Positions 1 to 9,500 of a stretch of DNA of 64,000 nt are shown here, in pieces. The translations under genes and the position numbers were made by a program. Under the pieces are notes generated by a model, which did no database searches, was not told the origin of the DNA, and worked only from the letters and a program-made list of their open reading frames with translations. The stretch comes from [Clostridium] saccharolyticum WM1 (GTDB lineage: Bacteria > Bacillota > Clostridia > Lachnospirales > Lachnospiraceae). Within the stretch, counting starts at the first letter, position 1, and each line of letters begins with the position of its first letter. The DNA lies in NCBI RefSeq assembly GCF_000144625.1, contig NC_014376.1, positions 1,860,001 to 1,924,000 of the forward strand, written 5' to 3'.

Positions 1-647
1 ACGGCATCTGTCCGATCTGGTTCATCAAAGCTGGTCAGAGTGATTGCAGCAGGCGTTACGGTAAGTAGCGGAGCAGTTACCTGTACGGAAATGGAGACCG
101 TATTTTCTAGTCCTTCGGAAAGCGTTGCTCCGGCTGGAACAGAAATGTTTCCAATCACAATGTAAGTACCGGGTGTTTCTGCATCCACTGTGCTGAAATC
201 CCATGTAACAGACAATGTAAGCGGATAGGAAGAACCCTCCTTTTCCGCTGTGGCGGAAATGCTGATAGAATCCAGTTCATTCTGTAACTGCGTAAAGTCG
301 GTATCGCCGCAATCCGTATGGAACGTACCTGTGAAAGCATTCGGGGTAGTATAGGAAATGATGCTGCCGGTATAGTCAAAGGTGTCAGGAACGGCGCTGT
401 CTTCAGTTCCGCCCGCTCTAACAGTGCTGTCGCCTGTACCGCCGGTTTCATCACCATCCGTAACCATATCTGCATCGGAAGGAGTCGCGGTGTCTATGCT
501 GTCATCCGAAACAGAACCGCTGCCGTAATCGGTAACAGTATCTGTGGTTTCGGCAGGTACAACCGGTTCCTCTGCCGCCAGTACAGGCGGTGCAAGTGCT
601 GTACAAACCAGAAAAGCGGTTAAAATCAGTGCAAGTATCTGCTTCAT
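1..647 (-). CDS. Secreted/surface protein, N-terminal part (runs off the window)
   Basis: The frame is open from an ATG at 647 to the window edge (215 codons seen, no stop), so the C-terminus is missing. It starts MKQILALILTAFLVCTALA, a clear Sec signal peptide with likely cleavage after a VLA-A motif near residue 28. An acidic Thr/Ser/Asp-rich linker follows (about residues 30-75), then beta-rich sequence that looks like an Ig-like fold (for example the repeated SVTWDFS and VSISVQVTAP strands). The ATG overlaps the TGA of the upstream LytTR regulator by four bases (ATGA), so the two are one transcript and probably translationally coupled. I recognise no enzyme motif. It is probably an element-encoded surface or adhesion protein, but its anchor lies outside the window. 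Confidence 0.72.
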   Translation of the reverse strand, partial: MKQILALILTAFLVCTALAPPVLAAEEPVVPAETTDTVTDYGSGSVSDDSIDTATPSDADMVTDGDETGGTGDSTVRAGGTEDSAVPDTFDYTGSIISYTTPNAFTGTFHTDCGDTDFTQLQNELDSISISATAEKEGSSYPLTLSVTWDFSTVDAETPGTYIVIGNISVPAGATLSEGLENTVSISVQVTAPLLTVTPAAITLTSFDEPDRTDA

Positions 648-1369
648 ATTCCCTCCCCCCGCAGCGAACCGGCGGAGAGACTCAGGCGCTGCCCTTGTAC
701 CTGCCGTTGCAGGCGGCGGCTGACCGGCAGCTGCTCCCCATTTTTCAGGATGAGATAATCGCTGCCAAGCTCCCGCACTTCCTTTAGGTTGATAACAATG
801 CCCTTAAAGCAGGACATAAACTGCGGATAGGAGCAAAGCTTATCGGTAAGCTCTGAGAAGCTGCCGGATACCGGAACGAGACAGTCCTTTAAATGGATAC
901 AAGCACAGCGGTTCTGATAATCCGCATAGAGAATCCTGTCCAGCGTGATTTCCAGCAGCTGATTCCTTGTGGTAACCGTGATGGAGGGAACGCTCTGCGG
1001 CTCTGCAATCTTACAATAGTGCAGTGCCCTTGAGAGTTTGTCCAATGTGGCTGGTTTTACGATGTAATCCGCTGCCCGTACATCATAGCTTTTTACACCA
1101 AATTCCGAGCTGGTGGTTAGGAAAATAAGATTGACATTCTCGTCTAGTTGTCGCAGCTTCAAGGCGCAATCCACGCCGTTTTCGTTGTTCAGATAAATAT
1201 CCATAAAGACAACGTCATAGCTGCCCAGTATGTAATCGGCAAGTAATTCCCTGCCACTATGGAATTCTGTAATTTGCATTGGTTGATGTTGATTGGTTTC
1301 ATATTGCTTCAAAAGGCTGCGGAGTATTTCACACTCAGTAGCCATATCATCTACGATTGCCGCATTCAT
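644..1369 (-). CDS. LytTR-type response regulator (AgrA/LytR-like)
   Basis: This is a 241-residue DNA-binding response regulator. Residues 1-120 form a receiver: acidic pair near D7-D8, phosphoacceptor Asp in VVFMDIYLNN (about residue 56), conserved Thr in FLTTSSE and Lys in YIVKPAT. Residues 135-235 form a LytTR domain (the ITVTTRNQLLEI and FKGIVINLKEV strands are typical), which binds DNA through beta strands rather than a helix-turn-helix. LytTR regulators usually act with a membrane histidine kinase of the 10TM/HPK10 class, but none is adjacent in the window. Its stop codon overlaps the start of the secreted-protein gene, so that gene is the obvious first target or operon partner. Length is normal for the family and all key receiver residues are present. 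Confidence 0.9.
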   Translation of the reverse strand: MNAAIVDDMATECEILRSLLKQYETNQHQPMQITEFHSGRELLADYILGSYDVVFMDIYLNNENGVDCALKLRQLDENVNLIFLTTSSEFGVKSYDVRAADYIVKPATLDKLSRALHYCKIAEPQSVPSITVTTRNQLLEITLDRILYADYQNRCACIHLKDCLVPVSGSFSELTDKLCSYPQFMSCFKGIVINLKEVRELGSDYLILKNGEQLPVSRRLQRQVQGQRLSLSAGSLRGEGI

Positions 1370-1487
1370 TTGAAATCCCTCCTTCTGTACATAATTATCC
1401 AGTTAACATTATACCATATATTTCAGGAAAAAAATAACCGCTTGTGCAGATTTTCGACCGCTTGATCATAACCCATTGAAAAACACT

Positions 1488-1552
1488 TGACAAAATGATA
1501 CCCTAATAAAAACTATCATACTTCTTCGGTGGAAGAGGTGTGGTAGTTTTTT
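1488..1552 (+). terminator. Leader hairpin with U-tract before the receiver-like genes
   Basis: A good -35 hexamer TTGACA (1488-1493) is followed by a long hairpin whose arms are 1512-1527 and 1531-1547, with G-U pairs and a 3-base loop, then a run of T. The hairpin lies 32 bases before the GTG at 1585 and reads on the same strand, so it would act as a terminator or attenuator in the leader of the downstream operon. No convincing -10 box sits at the right distance from the TTGACA, so the promoter assignment is weak while the hairpin itself is clear. Confidence 0.5.
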
Positions 1553-1584
1553 ATTTGCATTTTAAGGAAGGAGGAGGTCGCCGT

Positions 1585-1965
1585 GTGAATGTGGCATTGT
1601 GCGCGGCGTTCTTGGAAGAGGACGTCTGGGAAAACCGTCTGGTAACGGCGGCTCTCCCACAAAGGATTGAAATTACGGAGTGTAACAGTGCAGAAGCACT
1701 TCTAAGGATACTGGAATTAAAGCCGTTTTCACTGCTGGTTGTTGTGTTAAATGGTGTGGCGGGACTAGAAGCGGTACGTCATCTCAGGGAAAAGGCACCA
1801 GACGTTTCTCTTCTGTGGATTTCCGATGAGGATTACAGCCTGTTCGGCTATCAGTACCGTGTAACCTGTTTCCTGCAACGAACGGTATCTGATGCGGAGC
1901 TGCACGAAGCTGTAGCAGGATGTTTGGAGATTTCTGAAAAAGGAAAGGAGGAAACAGCGAAATGA
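1585..1965 (+). CDS. Degenerate receiver-like protein
   Basis: The protein of 126 residues has the alternating alpha/beta outline of a LytTR-class receiver: MNVALCAAFLEED, then LLVVVLNGVAGLEAV, then LLWISDEDYSLFGYQY and CFLQRTVSDAEL, which line up with the beta3, alpha4 and beta5 parts of such domains. The phosphoacceptor Asp is missing (LNGV occupies that position) and the usual KP motif is QR, so it cannot be a normal phosphorelay protein. I chose the GTG at 1585 because AAGGAGGAGG lies about eight bases upstream; an ATG at 1540 has no such site and falls inside the leader hairpin. The stop overlaps the next ATG by four bases (ATGA). It is probably a pseudo-receiver acting through protein contacts. 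Function unknown. Confidence 0.66.
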   Translation: MNVALCAAFLEEDVWENRLVTAALPQRIEITECNSAEALLRILELKPFSLLVVVLNGVAGLEAVRHLREKAPDVSLLWISDEDYSLFGYQYRVTCFLQRTVSDAELHEAVAGCLEISEKGKEETAK

Positions 1966-2406
1966 CAAAAAACATTGCGCTGTGCGGAATAGAGAAAGAA
2001 CTTGTCAGTACACCGGAACGGTGGGGAGAATACCGTCTCTTACGCTTTTGTGACGAACCGGAACGGCGAGGTGATGTAAAGCTGGCGTACTTTCTGCGGG
2101 ACGGTCCACCTGTGTCATTGGCTGTCGTGGGCTATCCCGGAGCAAAAGGACTTGCCGCCTGTGATTATCTGCGAACACAAAGCCGCGAACTGCCTATCCT
2201 TTGGCTGTGCAGCCGCAGAGAGTTTGAGGCGGAAGCAAAACGGATTGGCGTTGCCTTTTACGACACCGATTCACTCACCACAAGTCTACTTGATACAAAA
2301 TTACCGATTGACATTTCCAAGGTGACCGCGAAAACAGGTGCTTGTCGTAGTGCAAAGATGAAAAATATCAGTAAGGAAAATACAGCCTTAAAAAGAAAGG
2401 CAAAGA

Positions 2407-2423
2407 GAGTGGAGGATATTATG
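2407..2423 (+). promoter_or_regulatory. Internal RBS and ATG for the adhesin signal peptide
   Basis: GTGGAGG lies eight bases before ATG 2421, which is the first codon of the signal peptide. This internal start would produce the adhesin without the 153-residue receiver-like N-terminus and would let the Sec signal work normally. I consider it the more likely start for the exported protein. Confidence 0.55.
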
Positions 2424-4838
2424 AAAATAAAACAAATGGCAGAAAGGCTAAACCGCTTTTCAGTCAGACAAAAAGCAAAACGAATCGTAGCGCTGACGTT
2501 AGCTATGCTGATGGTGAACCCGGTCACAGGCTATGGTGTTACTGCCCATGCACAGGAAGGGGAAACCATTACCGCTTTCGCAAAGTTGTCCAGCGAAATT
2601 ACTACACAGCAGCTTGCAGTGGGTGCAAAAAAATCGGATATTTATCTGCCGGAAACGCTTAATGTTACCATAGGTGTTTCTTCTGTTAAAACCAAAGAAA
2701 ATGCTGCGGAAACACCGCAGACCGAGGAAAACCTCACCGAAGAAGTAAAAGCTGACGAGTCCCCTGCTGATGCTTCTACTGTTTGGGATAATTCTGCAGA
2801 AGAATCACAGGCAGGCGCAAACAGCCCAGAGAATAACACCGCTACGGACAGTAAAGCTACCGTGGTAATGGACAGCGGCGAAGTTCCTTTAGCCGCAAAC
2901 ACCGATGGCTTTGCCATCAGCGCAGTTTCAGGGGATGTGGATACTGAACCAGCGGAAGCCGTACAAATCACCGCAGAAGAACGGACGCTGATGGGCATCA
3001 CATGGGAAATTAACACACAGCGCAGTGGCTCGGATATCTTTAATTCCGCTCATGCTGGTGCGGTATTTTTCTATGAGCCGGTTTTACCTCAGGGCTATGT
3101 GCTTGCAGATGGCGTGAGCCTGCCACAGATTCAGGTGCAAATTGAGCAAAACAATCAGTGGGCGTTTAGTCAGAACCAGACCCTAGACGGAATCAAAATC
3201 ACGGTCAAGGCCGAAAAGGGTGTCTTCCCGGAGGGAGCCTTTCTTCATGCCAAGAAAGTAAACAATACAGAGGACAAAGAGAAAATCCAAAGTGCGATCA
3301 GTGAAGAAGTCAAAGCGGAGAATTCTGCTAAAACCGTAACGAAACTGGTTTCTTTCGACATCACCATCACGGATGCGGAGGGCAACGAGCTTCAGCCCGA
3401 TACCAGTAAGGGCGAGGTAAAGGTCTCCTTTGCACAGCTACCTATGGTGACGGAGGCTGCCACATCCACGCAGGAGCTGAAGGTCTTTCATATGGATGAT
3501 ACCTTAAGCACAGCAACGAAGTTGGATACCACTGTGAATGAAGAGACAAAATCAGTAGAAGCAACAGCAGAGCATTTTTCTCTGTATACGGTGGCAATGC
3601 TGACCGCCACGGCGGAGACTGGAGAAGCCAGCGTGACCGATTCAGCAGATACAGTCACCTATTATGACACAATTGAAGAAGCGATTCTTGTGGCACAAAG
3701 CAAGGTGAATAGCACCGTCAAGCTTCTCAAAGATGCAGGAACCGAAAGCCCTATACAAATCACCACGGGAAGCTTCATTTTAGACTTAAACGGCAAAACC
3801 ATGACCTATACCGATGCTTCCGGCAGGGGTACAACAGCGATAGAGATGAAAAGCGGAGCTAAGCTCAGCGTAAAAGACAGCGTGGGAAACGGAGGCATTA
3901 CAGCAGCAAATGCGAGAAACTCCATCACAGCAGGCAGCGGCTGCACGCTTACGCTTTATGCCGGTAGCTATACAGGGATTGACACCATGCCGGAACTTGT
4001 TTCATCGGCACTGGCAGAGGGAGTGGATTTTGAAAACCTTGACAATACCGACGAATGGATTAGCAGAGCGACGATTGCCTTACTTAATATGCAACATGTC
4101 GGAAATGTGCGTGTAGGCAAAATGCCAGCCGCAGTCGAGGTATCCGAGCAGGGCGGTGGTGTGCATTACTATGATACCATTACCGAGGCTATATCGGGAG
4201 CAATCAGCCTTCCCGAAAGTACGCTGAAGCTGAACAAGGATATCTCGCTGAATAGTGAGTTACGGATTACAGGCGGAACATTCAATTTTGATTTAAACGG
4301 TCATACTTTGACCTTCACAGGTAGTGGTAATGTAATGCTGCAGCAAGGTGCAAGCATTACATTTAAGGACAGTGTAGGAACAGGAAAAATCAGCAATTCT
4401 TCTATTTGGGCGACTATATATATTCAAGGTGATGCAAATGCAAAGCTACAAGGCGGCACTTATGAAAACGCAAAGAGCGGCGGAGAAGGCATTAATGTTC
4501 TTGGAGACAGGAATATAGGAGATTTGCTGGTAGAGGGATATATTTACAGAAATTTAAGCGACAATGCCTATATCAGCGATACAAGCTCATACAAAATCGG
4601 CAGCGTCAAGGTAGTCCCTGCTCCTTTGAAAATTACCAATCAGCCGCAGGATAAGACGGTGCAATTTGATTATACCGAGCTTCCGACATTTACAGTAGGC
4701 TTTAGCAAGACAGTTACAGAAAATCCTACTTTCAAATGGTACTCTGTGGGTACAGGCACAGGCGGAGCGGACGAAGCCATGGATGGAGAAGAAACGGCTG
4801 TACTTGCTGTGGAAGCAGGAAAATCGGCAGGACAATAT

Positions 4839-4851
4839 AAATATTTTTGTG
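4839..4851. repeat. 13-bp target-site duplication, left copy
   Basis: AAATATTTTTGTG occurs here and again at 6550-6562, directly flanking the IS30-family element. Keeping only one copy restores the adhesin frame (...Y K Y F C E I T L...), which proves that these are the duplicated target bases and not chance similarity. Most IS30 elements duplicate 2-3 bp, so 13 bp is long, although some members such as IS1630 make long duplications. Confidence 0.9.
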
Positions 4852-6549
4852 GCTGACTTGAAAAAGTAAATTCCAGTGCAGGACTAAATTCCACCGCCCT
4901 TTAAAAGTTGTCATAAATGGTAGAGGTTTTTGCGCACTGTTCTAAGATTTCTGATATAATTAAGCTAACTTCTTACCAAAAATCATGTTTTAGGGCAGAG
5001 AAAACAGGCCACTGGAGTTTCGTGTGCGAGACTAAATTCCACCGGCCACATTCAAAAAATGTGAAAAGTTAACTTCCAGTCCGACAGCAGATTTAAGTAA
5101 GTTAGTTAACGGTTGTAGCGAATCAGCTTAGGTGTCAGATTGACCTCGTCAGGGACAATGCGCCTAAGCTGAAGTCCTTTTAAGGTGTCTTCGCCAAATG
5201 ATTCTAGAGCCAGATTATATGGCGTTTCACCACCCAGACTCTCCCGTGGTGTGGAATTGATATGATTAACAATCAGATTCACGTCCCATTGAGTTAGAAA
5301 TTCAAAGCTGGTTCCTTTTGGAAGCACCATGCGAAGCATGGTATGAACATTTTCAACGCCCCCCTTCTGACCGCTACGCATTGGATCACAGTAGTAAAGA
5401 TTACAGCGCTGAATTTCATTGATCCCAGTCTCCAGGCCTATAGGATCGCCAAATTCGGAGCCACGGTCAGTTAATACGTATTGGAATAAGGAAACGAATT
5501 CATAGGTTCCCAGTCGTTTCTCAAGCTGATCAAATACAAGTCGTACGGCGCCTTTGGTACATCGGTTCATCAGGAATGCAAGAAAAAGTTTTTCCTTTGT
5601 AAAGTAGAACGTCAGCAGAGTCTTTTTAGATTCACGGGAAGAATGAACCGTGTCCATTTCTGCAAAGTATTCAAGATCCAAAGACTGAAAATCAAGATAG
5701 GTTCTGTTGACAAAAACAGAGCGATCCGTAATCTGTGTCTTGTGGCATTTTCGCGGTTTGAACTTAGGTTTACGCTTTAAATCTACATTTCTGGCGGAAA
5801 ACAGACCCTTGTCAATGTAGGTATAGATTGTGCGGACAGACATATCCAGTTCCGGATGATTTATGGAGATCTGATAGGGAGACTGCCCCTGCTCAATTAG
5901 AGGAGTAACAATCATATCTTTTTGATGCAGTTCGTGCTTTGTCATGCAGATACCGTTTCTGGAATTGGTGAGTAACTCATGATATTTGCGGTCAGCAAAC
6001 CGTGCATTGTATGTGTATTTGTGAGCAATGGTGCAGTGAGAGATCTTTTTGTCGCAGCCATTGCAAACGTAGGGAGCTTTATCCAGTCGGGAGCAGCGTT
6101 CCTTCACAAAATCCCGGCAGGTTTGATTACAGGTCGGACAGGAAGCACATTTGATCCCGCAGACAAGAATCTTTTTGCAGACATTTACTTTTCGACAGCT
6201 AAACCTGTAAATGCAGAAGTTCTTGGTATTGTAAAAGGTGCCTTTATGATACCAGTCAGAGGAACGCCTGGCCTTCACTTCCTTAGAGATGGTGGTTGGA
6301 TCTTTGCACAGGTATTTTGCAATATCTTTAAAAGTATGATTTTGATTTAAAGAGTTTTCAATAAAAACACGATCCTTCAGAGTGAGATGCTTCTGGTTAC
6401 CAGGAATATATTTACTCATAAAATCTCCTTCTACTGCTGTCAGAAGGAGTTATAAAGATACCATGTATGTATGAAAGAGTAAATATAAACTGTGCAGAGG
6501 TAAACTCTACCTGGGTAAATGGTAGTGGAATTTACTTTTTCAATTTTCA
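4852..6549. mobile_element. IS30-family insertion sequence
   Basis: This 1,698-bp element carries one transposase gene and lies inside the adhesin gene. Its near-terminal inverted repeat is TTGAAAAAGTAAATTCCA, present at 4858-4875 and, reversed, at 6526-6543; the outermost six bases at each end do not match well. Further copies of an ACTAAATTCCACCG-like motif lie inside the left end (near 4883 and 5031), perhaps transposase-binding sites. Ends were set from the 13-bp target duplication. Position and orientation show that it entered after the adhesin gene was complete, and the precise in-frame restoration suggests little decay since. Confidence 0.9.
5106..6419 (-). CDS. IS30-family DDE transposase
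   Basis: The 437-residue protein catalyses cut-and-paste or copy-out movement of the element. An N-terminal helix-turn-helix of the HTH_38 type (LTLKDRVFIENSL, then FKDIAKYLCKDPTTISKEV, residues 14-50) is followed by an unusual Cys-rich segment (residues 68-130, several CxxC pairs, perhaps a zinc-binding DNA contact) and an integrase core. Catalytic residues can be seen: first Asp in EMDTVHS (near 255), second Asp in LTDRGSEFG (near 325) and Glu in GGVENVH (near 360). The frame is intact with ATG at 6419 and a purine-rich AGGAG just upstream, so it may still be active. It is opposite in direction to the adhesin it interrupts. Confidence 0.93.
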   Translation of the reverse strand: MSKYIPGNQKHLTLKDRVFIENSLNQNHTFKDIAKYLCKDPTTISKEVKARRSSDWYHKGTFYNTKNFCIYRFSCRKVNVCKKILVCGIKCASCPTCNQTCRDFVKERCSRLDKAPYVCNGCDKKISHCTIAHKYTYNARFADRKYHELLTNSRNGICMTKHELHQKDMIVTPLIEQGQSPYQISINHPELDMSVRTIYTYIDKGLFSARNVDLKRKPKFKPRKCHKTQITDRSVFVNRTYLDFQSLDLEYFAEMDTVHSSRESKKTLLTFYFTKEKLFLAFLMNRCTKGAVRLVFDQLEKRLGTYEFVSLFQYVLTDRGSEFGDPIGLETGINEIQRCNLYYCDPMRSGQKGGVENVHTMLRMVLPKGTSFEFLTQWDVNLIVNHINSTPRESLGGETPYNLALESFGEDTLKGLQLRRIVPDEVNLTPKLIRYNR

Positions 6550-6562
6550 AAATATTTTTGTG
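6550..6562. repeat. 13-bp target-site duplication, right copy
   Basis: This is the second copy of AAATATTTTTGTG, identical to 4839-4851. Reading resumes in the adhesin frame directly after it, with GAA formed from the last base of the repeat and the next two bases. Confidence 0.9.
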
Positions 6563-9500
6563 AAATAACTTTAGGTGATTACAAGGTGCGTACCAAAACG
6601 GTATCTCTTTATGTTGTGGACGGCAGCGGTGCGGCACAGCTTCATGAAGCGGGCGGAGAGGTTACAGCGTATCCGAGCATAGAAACCGCAGTCGAAGCTG
6701 CAAAGACAAAGGCAGGCTCTACCGTAAAACTGATGGGAGATGTAAATACAGCGGAAGCCATCGAGCTTACCTCAGGCGAGTTTACCATTGACCTAAACGG
6801 ACGTACATGGACGGCGGCGAAAAAGGCACTTTTTCTAAAGTCCGGTGCGAACATTACGCTAAAGGACAGCGCAGATGGCGGGATACTCCAATGTTCTGAA
6901 TATGGTCTTATTTGGGTAGACGCAACATCATATACAGTACCTGTAGTGCTTAATATCGAAAGCGGCAAGTATATATGCCACAATACAGGCATGGGAAATG
7001 TTATATATAGCAGTAATGAATTGGATATCCCGAACAGTATAGTACAGATAAATATATCGGGCGGAGAGTTTTCACTTGATAAACCTATCAGTTCGTATGG
7101 GACATATTTTGAAAATGCAACCGTAAATATAAGCGGCGGTAAATTTTTAGCTTCCAGCTACTTTAATAAAGTAAATGCTCAGCTTTCCGGCGGGGAGTTC
7201 GGCGGCTCTATCAGAAATGCAGACGGCACTGTTGCTGCATTGTTAAAGGCAGGCTACGGCTATAGAACCGTAGATACTATAACCCCTGATAACGGCAAGT
7301 GGGTCAACCAAATCGAGGGAGCACAAAGCCATGTAAATGACTTGGCTCATCAGTTTCTAACCTATAAGACAAGAGTGGAAAAGCTTCCTCTGGAAATCAA
7401 AAGAGAGCCTCAAAATCCTGCAAATGCGGTCTATGGCTACGCAGCTGCTCCTGAGGTAAGTATGTTTGCGGATAGGACGTTAGCTGCACCTATCGGCTCT
7501 ACTGTAATGTACAGACTGTGGAAAGTAAAAAGCGGAGCTGAAACCGTGGACACACCTATGGGCGATGCGAATTTTTCAACCTCTAAAACACTTCCTAAGG
7601 GATTTTCCGCAGGAGAGAACAAATTTTATATAGCAGCCCAGTGCGACGGAGCGATTTTAAGGAGCAAGGTCTTTACCTTTACCGTGGAAAAAGCTCTTCC
7701 GACAGTGGAACTTAATGTATTTACCAAGAACAGCGAGCCTTTTGAATACGGCAAGGAAGTATTTTTGGAAGCGACTGTAACTGGCGTAAATGGCGAAATG
7801 CCTGACGGAACGGTTACCTTTAAAAAGGGAAGCGACACACTTGAAACGGCGAACTATGATTTTGGCACAGAGAAATACACCTTATCAAGCGGCAAGATAT
7901 TTGATGCGGGAAATCACAGCTTTACCGCTGTCTATACGCCGAGCGAAAACGACCCCGGCAAAAATTATCTCACCGCCACATCTGCGGCAGTGAGCAAGAC
8001 CATTGCCAAGGCGAATTTGACGGACTTTGCCATCACAGAAGTTACAGGCAAAAAATATGGGGACGCAGTTTTCAAATTACAGGCGACCGCCGCAGGCGCT
8101 CCGGTTGATGCAAGCTTTTCAGTGCCTGCGGACAACAAGGTGCTTTCTATAATCGGAGATACGGCAGCCATTATCGGTGCAGGAACTGTACGGGTAACAG
8201 CTGTAAAAGCGGCGGATAATAACTTTAACGAAGCGACAGCTACACTGGATATTGCTATCGGCAAGGCGACGCCTACGGTTACCATCAACGAGGTTTCATA
8301 TTATATATATAACGGCAAACCAGTTACAAATCCTACAGCGGAGCAGGTAACGGTTACGGGCGCCGACTATGCGGATGTCGAGTTTTTATATAGCACAGTT
8401 ATGTCAGGTCCATATACCGCACAAGCGCCGAAGGATGCGGGCATTAATTATTATGTAAAAGCAAGAATCTTAGAAACTGAAAATACAAAAGCATATTACA
8501 GTCAACCGAAAACATTCAGTATCAAAGAGAAAGGAATCAGCATTGCAGGCGGCACTGCGGCATCAAAGAAATATGACGGCGGAGCTGACGCCATAGTGAC
8601 AGACCTTATCTTTAGCGGACTGCAAAACGGTGAAACCCTTGAACTTGGCAGGGATTACTTAGTAGGTTCCCCTGCCTATGACAATGCAAATGTGGGCACG
8701 GAAAAAACTGTCAGTGGAACTGCATCGCTTATATTAAATGAAAAAACTAAAAACTACAATCTCATTTCGGGTAATTACATTATCAGAAACGGCGTGATTA
8801 CTCGTGGGGACGGACCGGATGCGCCGACAGGCGGAATTGTAGATGATGAAAGAAATATTTTTATCTTTGACAGCGTAGTCGGCACGACTTATGAATACAA
8901 AATCGGTTCGGAAAATTGGACGAATATTTTCGCAACCGGCACAGAAACAGTTATTACAGTCGGAAATAAGGCTCTTGCAATAGGCGAGCTTCAGGTTCGC
9001 ATTAAAGAAACGGCAAATTATCAGGCAGGCGAAGTTTTATCGAATAAAACCGCCTTTACCGCAAGCTTAGAGGGAAGCGTGGACATCACAGGAACAACGG
9101 TTTACGGTGAAACCCTTACGGCAGAGGTTGAAGGACAGCAGGCAAATGCAGTGCTTATCTATAAGTGGAAGGCAAACGGAGAAGAAATACAAAACGGCAG
9201 TCAAAATACGCTTACTATCTCCGGCTCTTTGGTAGGCAAAATCATCAATGTGGAGATAACGGCTGCAAATTACAGCGGTAAGCTGATAAGCACAACCACT
9301 CCGTCTGTTAGGAAAAAACAGGTTACGGCAACAGCAGGCAGTATCACAAAGGTTTATGACGGAAATAAGTGGGTCAATATTCCTCTTTCCATCACTAAGG
9401 TAAATGCGAGTGATGATATCACCGTAGTGGCGGAGGGAATCTATAACAGTGCGGATGCAGGAACAGGCAAAACCGTTAGCATAAGCGGAGCAACTGTTAC

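Larger units (their letters stand above)
1962..4856 (+). pseudogene. Receiver-like domain fused to adhesin, 5' part of an IS-interrupted gene
   Basis: The frame opens at ATG 1962 behind AAAGGAGG and stops in IS DNA at 4856. Residues 1-125 resemble a second degenerate receiver (VSLAVVGYPGAKGLAA, then LPILWLCSRREFEAEA), again without the phosphoacceptor Asp. After a basic linker, residue 154 begins a Gram-positive signal peptide (MKIKQMAERLNRFSVRQ, then LTLAMLMVNPVTGYG and a likely cut after AHA). The rest is an acidic Thr/Ser-rich region followed by two repeats of a beta-helix-like module (about 3655-4000 and 4150-4560) and the start of an Ig-like domain from about 4620. The frame joins perfectly to 6563-12777 when the IS30 element and one target repeat are removed. 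No stop separates receiver from signal peptide, so this is a true fusion or two genes that lost the stop between them. Confidence 0.7.

Noticed and set aside
644..1369. Complete agr-type quorum-sensing system
   Set aside because: Only the LytTR regulator is present; no AgrB, AgrD or HPK10 kinase frame is adjacent in the window.
1488..1540. Firm promoter call from TTGACA at 1488
   Set aside because: No -10 hexamer lies 16-18 bases downstream, so only the hairpin was reported with confidence.
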